Positions 28,001 through 36,570 of a stretch of DNA of 64,000 nt are shown one piece after another. The notes beneath the pieces were generated by a model. It made no database searches and was not told where the DNA came from. It worked only from the letters and a program-made list of their open reading frames with translations. Each line of letters begins with the position of its first letter. Within the stretch, counting starts at the first letter, position 1. A program made the position numbers and the translations under genes. The DNA comes from Microcoleus sp. FACHB-831 (GTDB taxonomy: Bacteria; Cyanobacteriota; Cyanobacteriia; Cyanobacteriales; FACHB-T130). The stretch lies in contig NZ_JACJON010000083.1 in the NCBI RefSeq assembly GCF_014695585.1, positions 1 to 64,000 on the forward strand, written 5' to 3'.

Positions 28001-29891
28001 GTGCGGCAAAATCTTCTTCCAGTTCATGTCTAATGCGATCGGGGGCTGGTAGTGCTTTGCGGTCTATTTTTCCGTTCGGCGTTAAGGGTAAGGCGTTCAG
28101 AAATACAAAGCTCGAAGGCACCATATAATTGGGTAGCTTCTGTTGTAAGAAGCTACGCAAGTTACCTACTACGGTGCGCTGCAACATTTTTAAGAATCCC
28201 TGCTGTTCGAGCAGGTACTCGAAACTTTGAGTGAGAAGAGTTTGCTCAGTTGGTGTGAGAACTAATTGAACCCCAGCCCGCTTGCCCTCACGCCATGCAA
28301 CTTTCCCCTCCAGCGATCGCGCTTCGGAAACTACTGGTAGCAGCAGGTGTACGCAAACGTTTTGACCTTGTTTCCAAGTGGGGGGTACGCCTACTAAGCA
28401 GACACCATTAAGGGAAATGTCCTGTGTGGTTAAATCTAACGCGCACCTTCCATCTAATTCAGCACTAGCCGAGCTTTGATAAGGCACGCGATCGGGAATC
28501 AAGTTGGATACAATATAACCTACGAGCCGCTTGTCACCCGGAATATCTTCTCGTGCAATAACCACAGCATCTTGCACGTTAGGATGCTGAGACAGGGCTG
28601 CCTCAATTTCTCCTAGCTCTATGCGGAAGCCACGAATCTTTACCTGGTGGTCAATGCGACCGATGTACTCAATATTGCCGTCTGGCAAGTAACGAGCCAG
28701 ATCGCCAGTCTTGTACAGGCGGGCATCTAGCTCGTTACTAAAGGGGTTAGTAATAAACCGTTCGGCAGTTAGTTCGGGTCGATTGAGGTAGCCCCTGGCT
28801 AACCCTGCGCCACCAATGTACAGCTCTCCAGGAACGCCGACCAGAACCGTTTGCATTTGCTCATTCAGAAGATATACTTCTGTGTTTGCAATGGGGCGAC
28901 CGATGCACCTTGAGCTATTACCATCAACTTGACAGATAGTTGACCAGATAGTGGTTTCTGTAGGACCGTACAGGTTCCACAGAGAAGCACACTTCTTTAG
29001 TAGCTGATTTGCAAGTTCATGAGGCAGGGCTTCACCACCACATAATATCTTCAGTTGCTTGCTCCCCTGCCACCCTGCTCTTAGAAGTAGTTGCCAGCTA
29101 GCTGGCGTTGCTTGCATCACTGTAGCGCCAGATGCGAGCAGCATACTAGACAACTGCAACCCGTCAGACGCCACTTCACGGCTAGTTATTACCACACGCG
29201 CACCTACAGCCAAAGGCAGGAAAAGTTCGAGTGCTGCAATGTCAAAGGTAATAGTAGTTACGGCGAGAAGTATATCTTCCTCCGTCAGTCCTGGAGAAAG
29301 ACGCATGGAATTTAAGAAATTGACCACAGCGCGGTGCGAAATTTGAACCCCCTTCGGCTTCCCTGTCGAGCCTGAGGTATAGATAGCATAGGCTAGGTTG
29401 TCAGGTGTTACTTCGCTAGTGGGGTTTTCCTTGTTTTGTTGAGCAATGAGTTCCCACTCTGTATCAAGATAAATGACACGCGCCTGGTGTTTGGGAAGAG
29501 ATTCGGCTAGATGCTTCTGGGTAAGCAGAAGGGACACTTGCGCGTCCTCTAGCACGAAGGCCAAGCGCTCTAAAGGAAAAGCCGGATCTAGCGGGACGTA
29601 TGCACCACCAGCTTTGAGTATGCCCAGCAGCCCTATCAGCATCTCCAAGGAGCGCTCCAAGCAAATTCCCACCAGCACCTCTGGTCCCACGCCAAGAGAC
29701 TGCAAGTGGTGCGCCAGCTGATTCGCACGACAGTTCAGTTCGTGGTAAGTTAGTTGCTTGTCTTCAAAAACCGCTGCAATGGCATCAGGCGTTAATAAAG
29801 ATGCTATTAACGAGGCTCGCTCTACCTGTAACTCAAACAGTTCGTGGATGCACTGGTTTTTATTAACAGTTTGTATGGATAAATTACTCAT
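22035..29891 (-). CDS. Two-module NRPS with PilZ-like insert, N-methyltransferase and reductase release
   Basis: The 2618-residue synthetase reads A1 (14-615), T1 (625-700, Ser665 in LGGHS), C (733-1170, HHILCDD at 866), A2 (1195-2097), T2 (2115-2190, Ser2147 in LGGNS) and a thioester reductase R (2222-2610; TGATGFVG at 2229, YSQSK with Tyr2393 and Lys2397). A2 carries an N-methyltransferase (about 1650-2045, VLEIGCGTG at 1713) between core motifs A8 and A9. A1 carries a PilZ-like domain in the same slot (465-545, DISLNG at 491-496). Specificity residues read DILQLGLIWK (A1, the Gly code) and DAWFLGNVVK (A2, a Leu code). No C domain precedes A1, so the product amine is free. The A-T-C-A-T-R layout matches pyrazinone synthetases of the AusA type. 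It is monocistronic and leftward, just downstream of a giant kinase gene. Confidence 0.9.
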   Translation of the reverse strand: MSNLSIQTVNKNQCIHELFELQVERASLIASLLTPDAIAAVFEDKQLTYHELNCRANQLAHHLQSLGVGPEVLVGICLERSLEMLIGLLGILKAGGAYVPLDPAFPLERLAFVLEDAQVSLLLTQKHLAESLPKHQARVIYLDTEWELIAQQNKENPTSEVTPDNLAYAIYTSGSTGKPKGVQISHRAVVNFLNSMRLSPGLTEEDILLAVTTITFDIAALELFLPLAVGARVVITSREVASDGLQLSSMLLASGATVMQATPASWQLLLRAGWQGSKQLKILCGGEALPHELANQLLKKCASLWNLYGPTETTIWSTICQVDGNSSRCIGRPIANTEVYLLNEQMQTVLVGVPGELYIGGAGLARGYLNRPELTAERFITNPFSNELDARLYKTGDLARYLPDGNIEYIGRIDHQVKIRGFRIELGEIEAALSQHPNVQDAVVIAREDIPGDKRLVGYIVSNLIPDRVPYQSSASAELDGRCALDLTTQDISLNGVCLVGVPPTWKQGQNVCVHLLLPVVSEARSLEGKVAWREGKRAGVQLVLTPTEQTLLTQSFEYLLEQQGFLKMLQRTVVGNLRSFLQQKLPNYMVPSSFVFLNALPLTPNGKIDRKALPAPDRIRHELEEDFAAPRTPIEEVLAGIWSEVLGLERVGIQDNFLELGGHSLLATQIISRLRDIYQVELSVRQLFDRPTVAGLAESIETICSENPGLQAPFIQPVGRDFASANSYSSRNLPLSFAQERLWFLDQLMPENPFYNVIEAVRLAGSLNAIALEQSLNEIIKRHETLRTIFTTVDGQPVQVIQDSYNCKLSVVNLQGVPKTEREARVLQLATKEAQQLFDLTKGPLLRFTLLQLDEQEYILLLNLHHILCDDWSLGVLFEELTLLYQAFSSGKPSPLRELGIQYADFAIWQRQWLEEVEPKQLAYWQQQLAELPSLQLPTDRPRLAVPTYRGALQSVVLPKTLTAALKALSQQEGVTLYMTLLAAFQTLLFRYTNSEDIPVGSAIANRHQPNVQKLIGFFANTVVLRTDLSGSPSFLMLLARVREVALAAYAYQDLPFEKLVAQLQPERDLSRQPLFQVVFAFQNVAPLTGLKLPGLETTSVQIDNGTAKFDLFLQLTDTPEGLTGWIEYSADLFDAATISRMTEHFQTLLEGIVANPEQRISDLPLLTEAERHQLLVQWNDTQTDYPLDACIHQLFEAQVEQTPDAVAVVFEQEQLTYRELNCRANQLAHHLKTLGVEPGVLVGICIERSVEMIVGMLGVLKAGGAYVPLDPAYPPERLAFMLEDAQVIVLLTQEQWVERLRSPKSQVICLDKNWETIAQKSEANLNSNVISKNLAYVIYTSGSTGIPKGVQIEHRGLLNLVFWHQRTFAVSPLDRVTQIAGVAFDACGWEIWPYITAGASIHIPNNETRLSPELLQAWLVSKAITISFLPTPLAETVLLLDWPNNAALRILLTGGDRLHQYPLASHRFQLVNNYGPTENTVVTTSAIVPASNQANVAPTIGRPISNTQVYILDGHLQPVPVRVPGELYISGASLARGYLNRPDLTAERFIANPFSNDPEARLYKTGDLARYLPDGNIEFLGRIDHQVKIRGFRIELGEIQSVLSQHPAVQTAAVIDREDVPGQKRLVAYLVQKLQSDKVSDELPHLDSDYISQWRSLYEETYSQTATNQDATFNIIGWNSSYTGLPIPEAEMREWVDYTVNRILSLQPSRVLEIGCGTGLLLSRIAPHCIQYWGMDFSQEAIQYLEQLKRHKPELEQVTLLQRTADNFEGIEPDTFDTVILNSVVQYFPNIDYLLQVLKSAVNAVRCGGFIFLGDIRSLPLLEAYHASVELHQAPDSLTRSQFFGRIQQRIAQEEELVIDPAFFIALKQHLPKIADVQIQLKQGRYHNELTRFRYDVVLHVGTEVPPAVDIPWLDWHQQNLTLPALRRAIAQTQPEIIGVRGVPNARLLAEVHTLEWLSSSDGHDTIGELRSEKLQKFQDAGVDPEILWSLSHDLPYSIDITWSQFGANGCYDVVFKHHTKAATLIPAFKDTVPVKPWHCYGNKPLQGKLAQNLIPQIRRFLQDKLPGYMIPSAFVLLDALPVTPNGKLDRSALPAPEKTRVKVEEDFVASRTPLEEQIVSLWTKVLGIENIGINDNFFELGGNSLLAAQLIAYVRQTFRVELPVRYIFEKPTVEGLAQIIQTIHKEGISAIAAAIDFNAEAVLAPEIFPQGTPTDDVSEPRHIFLTGATGFVGAFLLHELLEQTQAIIYCLIRSANEQEAAKRLQTNLEKYLIWNPSQSSRIIPIMGYLDRPLLGLSAEQFERLALQVDTIYHNGAQVNFSKPYSTIKAANVGGTQEVLRLACMGKTKPVHYISTCGIYGPIGYFTGPKVIKEDEDIGIAKDYLSMDVGYSQSKWVAEKLVDIAKSRKLPVSIYRLGFVMGDTKTGVTNTTDYMSRMIKGCIQLGSFPDIVDQKQEFVSVDYVTKAIVHLSSQKESLGKAFHLVPLPSQNIDLLNFFELICSYGYQLKKLPYTQWKDELTEQTQHSQENALYPLVPMITERVYQDSFSIVQLYQNTPGYDCKNTLDGLAGTSIACPAMDDKLIETYFSYFIRSGFLEPPKSSNHLKTSITTEAIL

Positions 29892-30055
29892 TTATTCTGC
29901 TGGGTTATCCAGTATTTACGTCAACGCCAATATAAATAAAGCCTCATCTATATAGATAGAGGATCTAATACTCTGAACTGTTTATAGTGTTCCCGCTTAA
30001 AGTAGAAAACTAACAGATAGAAGCACAGCTATTGAGAGCAATTTTTTTATTTAAG

Positions 30056-33000
30056 TTACAAATGAGTGGATAAAACAGGCTTCTGTTGATTTCTGGGCTG
30101 GAGCGGAATCTTAATCACAAACTCTGCACCTTGCCCTGGTGCTGAAATACACGTCAGCTCACCACCATGTTTATCCACTACAATCTGGTAGGTGATCGCT
30201 AACCCCATACCAGTGCCTTTTCCCACAGGTTTTGTGGTAAAGAAGGGGTCAAAAATCTTTTGGCGTACTTCCTCTTTCATCCCAGAACCATTGTCTGCAA
30301 TCCGAATCTCCACCTGATTGTCGTCCAAAACGCAAGTGTGAATCCGAATATAAGGCGAAAAGCTGATATCTCTCGCTCTGTGCCGCTTACTTGCGTCTTC
30401 CAATACATCAATTGCATTAGCTAGCATATTCATAAAGGCTTGGTTCAGCTGTCCTGCATAGCACGCCACCAATGGCAGCGAACCATACTCTTTGATAACC
30501 TTAATCTCCGCCTGGTCGGGCTTAACTTTCAGGCGATTGTGCAAGAGCAACAAAGCGCTATCAATGCCTTCATGAATATCTACTTGCTTCATTTCTGCCT
30601 CATCTAAGCGAGAGAAGTTCCGCAGTGACAAGACAATCTGACGGATACGCTCAGTTCCTATGCTCATTGAATCCAACATTTTGGGAAGGTCGGAAATCAA
30701 GAAGTCCAACTCGATATTCTCGGCCTCAGCTTGAATTTTTGGCGTTGAGTTGGGGAATTCTTGCTGGTAAAGTCGCAGCAAGTTCAGCAAATCTTGGAAA
30801 TATTCCTGGGTATGGATAAGATTGCCATAGATAAAATTAACAGGATTGTTAATTTCGTGAGCGACACCCGCAACAAGCTGCCCCAGACTGGACATTTTTT
30901 CTGTTTGAATCAGTTGAGTCTGAGTTTGCTTAAGTTCGAGCAGGGCTTTTTCCAGCTCAGTCGCTTGTTGTTTCAGCAGACTATTTTTTTCTTTTAATTC
31001 TAATGTCCGCTCTTCTACTTTTCTTTCGAGATTTCTGCTGTAGTTCTCTAATTGCTCCTTAGCTTCTTGCAGGTTTTCAGTAGTAACTTCTAAATTTGCA
31101 TAAAGTAAAGCATTTTTTAAAGAAATGGCAAGTTGTGAAGAAAGAACTTTCAAAAGTTCCACCCGCTCTACTGTAAAGGCGCCAGAAAGCAAATTATTTT
31201 CTAAATAAAGAATTCCGATAAGGTTGCCTTGATTCACAATCGTTATGCATAGAATAGATTTTGGTTGTAATTTTACAATATAAGGATCTTTAGCAAAGAT
31301 TCCTCCATAAGTTGGATTATTTAAAAGTACATTTTCTTGAGTTCTAGCTACATAATTTATTAAAGACAAAGGCAGGGTAGGTTTAGATCTGTATGTCTCT
31401 ATAATTTCAATTGGTGTCGAAGAATACAGAACAACCTCATATGGTTCTACAGTACCAATGGCTTCTATCAGTAACTGCCCATTCTTCTCTAAAATAAGAC
31501 AGCTGGTGGTTGCTCCAGCATTTTCCATAACAATTTTCAGTAATTTATCTAGCAACTTGCCTATAACGATTTCACCAGCAAGTGCTTGCGAAGCTTTCAC
31601 AATTGTCGTCAAGTCCAGAATTTCTGCATTCCCACCACTCGTGGAGGAATTCGTACTCGTAGTTATACTTAAAGTTGTTGTCTGTCTAGAGATTTGGGAA
31701 AGTAACTGTGGATACATTAACTCCAAATCTATTACTTTAGCTGCCGCGCCCCAATTAGTATATCCATAATAAGAATCCGTTAGATAAAGCTGAGCAATTT
31801 TATCTCTACCGAGCGAGAAATAAAACTCAGCTGCCAACTCATTTGCTAGGGCTTCTTCTTGGATGTATCCCTCTTTTCTAGCACCTTGAATAGCGCGATC
31901 GTAATACTCCATCGCTTCTATTTTTTGTCCCAAAATCCGCGCTTTCTCTGCCTGCACCAGCTCATACTTATGTAAATAATTGGCAGGAGCATGCTCTGCC
32001 CATCGCTGCATTGTTAACTGATTCTCCTCGACTTGCTTCAGATATTTCCCTTGTTTGTTAATTTCTAGCTGGGGATATACAGCAATAAGAGCCAGAGAAT
32101 AGTAGAAATTGTGTATAGCAAAAGTATTCCACCCCATCAAAGCTTCTGCGTGTTCGCCTGCCTTCTCGGCGTTAACAAGAGCCGGCTCGTAATTTTTAAA
32201 TAGATAAAAGAGAATAGCCTTAGCTAAATATGTATTAAAAAGCAAAACGTGGTTATTTGATTGAATAAAAATTGGGAGCATTTCTAATTCGTTAAAACTT
32301 TCCCCAAGCAAACAAAATTTGTTTGTTGATTCGTTTTTTAAATTTATTATTAATTGCTTCCATATTTTTGTATAATTAATATGATATTCTACCTTTAAAT
32401 TTAATAATAAATCCAGATACTGCCCTTGCTGCTGAACTACAGCTTCTAGGCGTTCCCCCATCAAAAATAAGTTGCTGCAATAGGCCATAACAGAATAGCC
32501 AACGAATTCTATATCTCCTGTTTCAAGTCCACTTTGAATCCCTTCTAGTAATGATGCCATGGTTTCCCTGAGATGCTCTTTCCAGGGTCTAATAAAAACG
32601 TTAAATAAGTCGTATACTTTACATTTAAGCTCTCTAACGTTAAATTTATCCAACATCTTTAAAGCCAATTGACCAGAGAGATATCCAGTATCTATGTCAC
32701 CGAAACCTGCACACAGGAGCAAACCATACTGAGCATACACGTAAGCCGCTAGCGCTGAATGGCCGTGTTTGGTACAAAGATTGACCTGGGTGAGAATAAT
32801 TCGTGGGAAAAGCTCGGGGTTAGCAATATAAGCGGGAGAAGCAAGATTCATTAAGATCCGTAATGCCGCCAGCTGATGGGGATCTGTGAGTACAGGAATA
32901 TTTTCTAAGTCTTCAATCTGCGGCAATGCAACTAGCGAACTGCGATCGCTAAGTAAATTTGACACAGTGACACCTAGCCTATCCAATGCACCTAGTCCCG

Positions 33001-35563
33001 TATCGAGCGCTTGGCTCATTTTGTTTTGAGCCATATAAAACTGAATTTGTAACTCATATATCTTCACTCGATCGAGCAGATTGGTGGCTTGTTGCAAAAG
33101 GACTTCAGCTAAGGTAGCGGCTCGCTCAAAGTTCGTATTTAAATATTCTGCTTCCACCGTCTCTAGATAAAGAGAAAGCGTCAATTCATAGCAACTTTGC
33201 CAGCTATCTTCTGTAAGAAGGCGTAAACCAACCGTTAAATACGTGACGGCATGTTCATAAGCGGTCGCCATCTTTGCTTTTCGACCAGCCATCAAATTTA
33301 ATTGAGCTAGCTTTTCTTTTTCCGAATGAGCGGTGATTAAATCCAGACCAATATTTAGATGGTTAACAATATCAAATATATTTTCTTCTGTCTGTTCTGT
33401 ATTAGTATGTTTTAGAAGCAGTTGGCCAATTTTCAGGTGAATTGCTTTTTTATCATGTTCTGGAATGAGAGCATAAGCTGCTTGTTGAACTCTGTCATGT
33501 AAAAACCTGTACTCAACCCTTAACTGTTCGCGAGTCAAAGCAAGCGCTACCTCCGGTTCATCAACCTGAGCGATTTTGTAGGCATTACTCAGGGGCAGAA
33601 TTAAATCTGATTGAAGCGCCTCCCAAAGTTCCCTGGCTGTAGTTGACAGAGATTTTTTATTGACAATAGCGAGAATGTCTAAATCAAATCTATTGCCAAT
33701 ACAGGCAGCAATTTTTAAAATATGCTGCGTACTTTCAGAAAGATTATGAATTTTACCGATCATCAAATCAACGACATTATCTGCAATGTCCCTACTTTGA
33801 AGAAGCTCTATGTCCCACTGCCAGCAACCACCAGTTATGTCGTAGGACAAAAGCTTTTCGTGGTAAAGAGATGCGAGCATCTGTGTCAAAAAGAAGGGAT
33901 TGCCATCTGTTTTACTTAATAATAGTTCCGCCAGAGGTATAGCTTTTTCGTGTCCACAATGCAATGTATCAGTAAGCAAGTGGTTTACACAAGCAATATC
34001 TAAACTAGGTAAAGTAATAAGGCTTATTCTACTGCCACTTTTTTGAATCCCGTCCAATGTTACCAGAAACGAATGAATTGGGCTTACTTCATTATCTCGG
34101 TATGCCCCAATCACTAATAGACATTGGCTATCCATAGATGTCATTAGCAGCTGAAGCAACTTTAAAGAGGCTGAATCCGCCCATTGTAAATCATCTAAAA
34201 ATAGAACGAGCGGATGTTCCTTTTGCGTAAAAATACCTATAAATTTTTGAAAAACTAAGTTAAACCGATTTTGAGATTCTGTAGGTTCTAATTGAAGTAC
34301 AGGAGGTTGTTTACCGATGAGAAATTCTACTTCTGGAATTACATCAATAATGATCTGACCGTTGGAACCAAGAACATTTATTATTTTTTCTTTCCAAGTT
34401 TTTATTTTAGATTCGCTTTCTGTTAATAACTGCTGCACTAATTCTTGAAGAGCTTGAATCAGAGAAGCATAAGGAATATTACGCTTGAATTGCTCAAATT
34501 TTCCAGCAATAAAATAGCCTTTTTGCCGCACTATTGGTTTGTGAACTTCGTTAACCAATGCTGACTTGCCAATACCTGAATAACCAGCAATCAGAATTAT
34601 TTCAACCGTACCTTTGCTAACGCGCTCAAACGCAGCCATCAACGTATCAATTTCGCTTTCACGACCATAAAGTTTTTGGGGAATTTGAAATTTTGCGGAT
34701 ACATCATGCTTACCTATAACGAAACTGTCAATTTTTCCATAAGTCTGCAACTGAGTTAAACAGTTGTGTAGATCCATTTTGATTCCGTAGGCGCTTTGAT
34801 ATCTGTCTTCCGCTGTTTTAGCTAACAATTTCATTACAACGTTAGACACCGCTTTTGGAATGCTTGGATTTATTTTATAAAGTGGCAGCGGCTGTTTTGC
34901 GATGTGACAATGAACCAACTCTATGGGGTCTGTGACTAAGAAAGGCAGTTCGCCGAGCAGCATTTCGTAGAGGGTGACACCAAGGGAGTAAAAATCTGTG
35001 CGATAGTCAATGACCCGATTCATCCGACCAGTCTGCTCTGGTGACATATAAGCTAATGTCCCTTCAAGCAAATTAGGGCTGCTGATGGTCTGGTTTTCGC
35101 TAGAAAGAAGTGAGGCAATAGAAAAATCTGTAATTTTTACTTGACCAGTATTATTATTGAAAATAATATTGTGAGGCTTAATATCTTTATGAATAATACT
35201 TTTTTGGTGCAATTCTCCTAAAATTTCACAAATTTGGATGCCTAACTGGATAGATGATGACAAATTAAGATTTCCTAAGTTAATATGCCCTTTTAAACTT
35301 ATACCTCCAAAATCTTCTAATACTAAAGCTAAACCATTGTTATATTGTTCTAGCTTGTAAGCTTTTACAATACCTTCTAAATCAAGGTTTTTAATTATTT
35401 CATATTCATGCTTTAATTTATTTAATTCTTTTAAAGTAGGATAATCTGATTTAAGTATTTTAATAATAACTGTCTGTTTTTCTACACTGTGACCCCTATA
35501 TACGACTGTTTTTAAATCTTCGTAAACTTTTTCTATAATTTCGTAACCAATAATATTTGTCAT
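30056..35563 (-). CDS. Giant hybrid Ser/Thr-His kinase (HstK-type)
   Basis: The 1835-residue protein starts with a Ser/Thr kinase (about 1-270). Its Lys35 is in the VIIKILK strand, the catalytic loop is HKDIKPHN (125-132), and TDFSIAS has DFS in place of DFG. An AAA-type ATPase follows (about 295-620, Walker [11 protein letters not shown] at 326-335, Walker [12 protein letters not shown]). Next come a long helical repeat region, a GAF domain (about 1330-1490), a coiled coil and a histidine kinase. The kinase phospho-acceptor His1569 is in [10 protein letters not shown], and its N and G boxes are [10 protein letters not shown] and [13 protein letters not shown]. There is no response-regulator domain. 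The family is typical of filamentous cyanobacteria and handles stress or metabolic signalling, but the signal is unknown. It lies upstream of the NRPS on the same strand. Confidence 0.9.
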   Translation of the reverse strand: MTNIIGYEIIEKVYEDLKTVVYRGHSVEKQTVIIKILKSDYPTLKELNKLKHEYEIIKNLDLEGIVKAYKLEQYNNGLALVLEDFGGISLKGHINLGNLNLSSSIQLGIQICEILGELHQKSIIHKDIKPHNIIFNNNTGQVKITDFSIASLLSSENQTISSPNLLEGTLAYMSPEQTGRMNRVIDYRTDFYSLGVTLYEMLLGELPFLVTDPIELVHCHIAKQPLPLYKINPSIPKAVSNVVMKLLAKTAEDRYQSAYGIKMDLHNCLTQLQTYGKIDSFVIGKHDVSAKFQIPQKLYGRESEIDTLMAAFERVSKGTVEIILIAGYSGIGKSALVNEVHKPIVRQKGYFIAGKFEQFKRNIPYASLIQALQELVQQLLTESESKIKTWKEKIINVLGSNGQIIIDVIPEVEFLIGKQPPVLQLEPTESQNRFNLVFQKFIGIFTQKEHPLVLFLDDLQWADSASLKLLQLLMTSMDSQCLLVIGAYRDNEVSPIHSFLVTLDGIQKSGSRISLITLPSLDIACVNHLLTDTLHCGHEKAIPLAELLLSKTDGNPFFLTQMLASLYHEKLLSYDITGGCWQWDIELLQSRDIADNVVDLMIGKIHNLSESTQHILKIAACIGNRFDLDILAIVNKKSLSTTARELWEALQSDLILPLSNAYKIAQVDEPEVALALTREQLRVEYRFLHDRVQQAAYALIPEHDKKAIHLKIGQLLLKHTNTEQTEENIFDIVNHLNIGLDLITAHSEKEKLAQLNLMAGRKAKMATAYEHAVTYLTVGLRLLTEDSWQSCYELTLSLYLETVEAEYLNTNFERAATLAEVLLQQATNLLDRVKIYELQIQFYMAQNKMSQALDTGLGALDRLGVTVSNLLSDRSSLVALPQIEDLENIPVLTDPHQLAALRILMNLASPAYIANPELFPRIILTQVNLCTKHGHSALAAYVYAQYGLLLCAGFGDIDTGYLSGQLALKMLDKFNVRELKCKVYDLFNVFIRPWKEHLRETMASLLEGIQSGLETGDIEFVGYSVMAYCSNLFLMGERLEAVVQQQGQYLDLLLNLKVEYHINYTKIWKQLIINLKNESTNKFCLLGESFNELEMLPIFIQSNNHVLLFNTYLAKAILFYLFKNYEPALVNAEKAGEHAEALMGWNTFAIHNFYYSLALIAVYPQLEINKQGKYLKQVEENQLTMQRWAEHAPANYLHKYELVQAEKARILGQKIEAMEYYDRAIQGARKEGYIQEEALANELAAEFYFSLGRDKIAQLYLTDSYYGYTNWGAAAKVIDLELMYPQLLSQISRQTTTLSITTSTNSSTSGGNAEILDLTTIVKASQALAGEIVIGKLLDKLLKIVMENAGATTSCLILEKNGQLLIEAIGTVEPYEVVLYSSTPIEIIETYRSKPTLPLSLINYVARTQENVLLNNPTYGGIFAKDPYIVKLQPKSILCITIVNQGNLIGILYLENNLLSGAFTVERVELLKVLSSQLAISLKNALLYANLEVTTENLQEAKEQLENYSRNLERKVEERTLELKEKNSLLKQQATELEKALLELKQTQTQLIQTEKMSSLGQLVAGVAHEINNPVNFIYGNLIHTQEYFQDLLNLLRLYQQEFPNSTPKIQAEAENIELDFLISDLPKMLDSMSIGTERIRQIVLSLRNFSRLDEAEMKQVDIHEGIDSALLLLHNRLKVKPDQAEIKVIKEYGSLPLVACYAGQLNQAFMNMLANAIDVLEDASKRHRARDISFSPYIRIHTCVLDDNQVEIRIADNGSGMKEEVRQKIFDPFFTTKPVGKGTGMGLAITYQIVVDKHGGELTCISAPGQGAEFVIKIPLQPRNQQKPVLSTHL

Positions 35564-36570
35564 TTTTGTACTGTTAGGTTAAATGTATGTTTGCAGGTGA
35601 CTAAGAGTAAAATGCTTTGAGCTAGACAAGGCTTTGTCGGAAAACGCTTTTAGGCAACTTTTTGGGTGTAAAATAGTAGATTTTTTTGGGTATAAAGTAC
35701 TAGAAACGTCCGATACAATTCCTATATAGTTTATAGTTCCCAAAATTTGCTTAAAAATAACTCGTTGTCATACTGGTTTTATACTTTTTTGGATAAATAC
35801 CTTTACAACAAGTATATTTAGTATGAATTTTATTTTATATAAGTAAAACTAATTAAATCTTATTGGCTTTAGCCCTTAAATATCAAAGGGGTTGGAGCCA
35901 ATAAGGAGGCGATCGCCCTCTTGGAGATTAGGGTAAATATAACGGGGAGCCAATTCGGGTTGGGTATTACAGCCGCAGGACTTAAGCAACTGTAAGACTT
36001 TCAGGATGGTGCAATAGGTAACTCTTGCACTACCCGACTGAGGCAGGATGTAATATAGCCTTCTGAGGGAACAAGGGCAATGTTGCAGGCTAATTGCACT
36101 ATAAATTCCGAGCATTAGAAATAGTACTTACGCAACTGTAACAGCGATCGCACAAGAACGAAGGGCTGGAGGTCGCTTTGTTACTTAAATTGGAGGCTTT
36201 TGAAGTGAGGTAGTAGCCGTTGCTGCAATTTAGCGATGCTATTTATTTTTTTGAATGATTATGTATTTAAAGTTTTATTAATCGAGTATGGGGAATATGC
36301 AACCGAGCAAGCGAACTATTTCCAAGCAATTTTAGTTTATTGGGATGCGATCGCTATTATCGTCAAGGGCTGTCTTGATATCTTTAGCAAAACTTTAGTA
36401 TTTGGGAGTGGTTGGTGGGCAAATACTAACTTTTATTTCTAAATATTTAAGTTTATTTAGCTTTGAAGAATTTAGTGATGGGCTGGGAATTATAAATAAA
36501 GCTAGGTAAAGCCCGGTACGCATCCATCCAGTCTTACTCAATTCACAGTACCGATTAATTCTACAAAAAT
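35564..36570. other. Long divergent intergenic region between two giant kinase genes
   Basis: About 1 kb of AT-rich DNA separates the starts of the two kinase genes. It contains a stem-loop (35859-35905), a 79-codon minus-strand frame (36115-35876, starting MLGIYSAISLQH) and a 68-codon plus-strand frame (36236-36442). Neither frame resembles a known family. A GTACTTACGCAACTGTAACA stretch just right of 36115 resembles sequence found near cyanobacterial insertion-sequence remnants, but no terminal repeats were found. The region probably holds both kinase promoters. Confidence 0.4.
35859..35905. other. Stem-loop in the divergent kinase spacer
   Basis: CTTATTGGCT (35859-35868) pairs perfectly with AGCCAATAAG (35896-35905). 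Further pairing toward the loop brings the match to 14 of 18 positions. It could be a repeat or an attenuator-like hairpin. No T-tract follows. Confidence 0.45.

Noticed and set aside
35876-36115. 79-codon minus-strand frame in the divergent kinase spacer
   Set aside because: No recognised domain and overlaps a stem-loop; kept only as a note in the spacer entry.
36236-36442. 68-codon plus-strand frame upstream of the second giant kinase
   Set aside because: Hydrophobic and aromatic-rich but with no family likeness and no clear ribosome-binding site.
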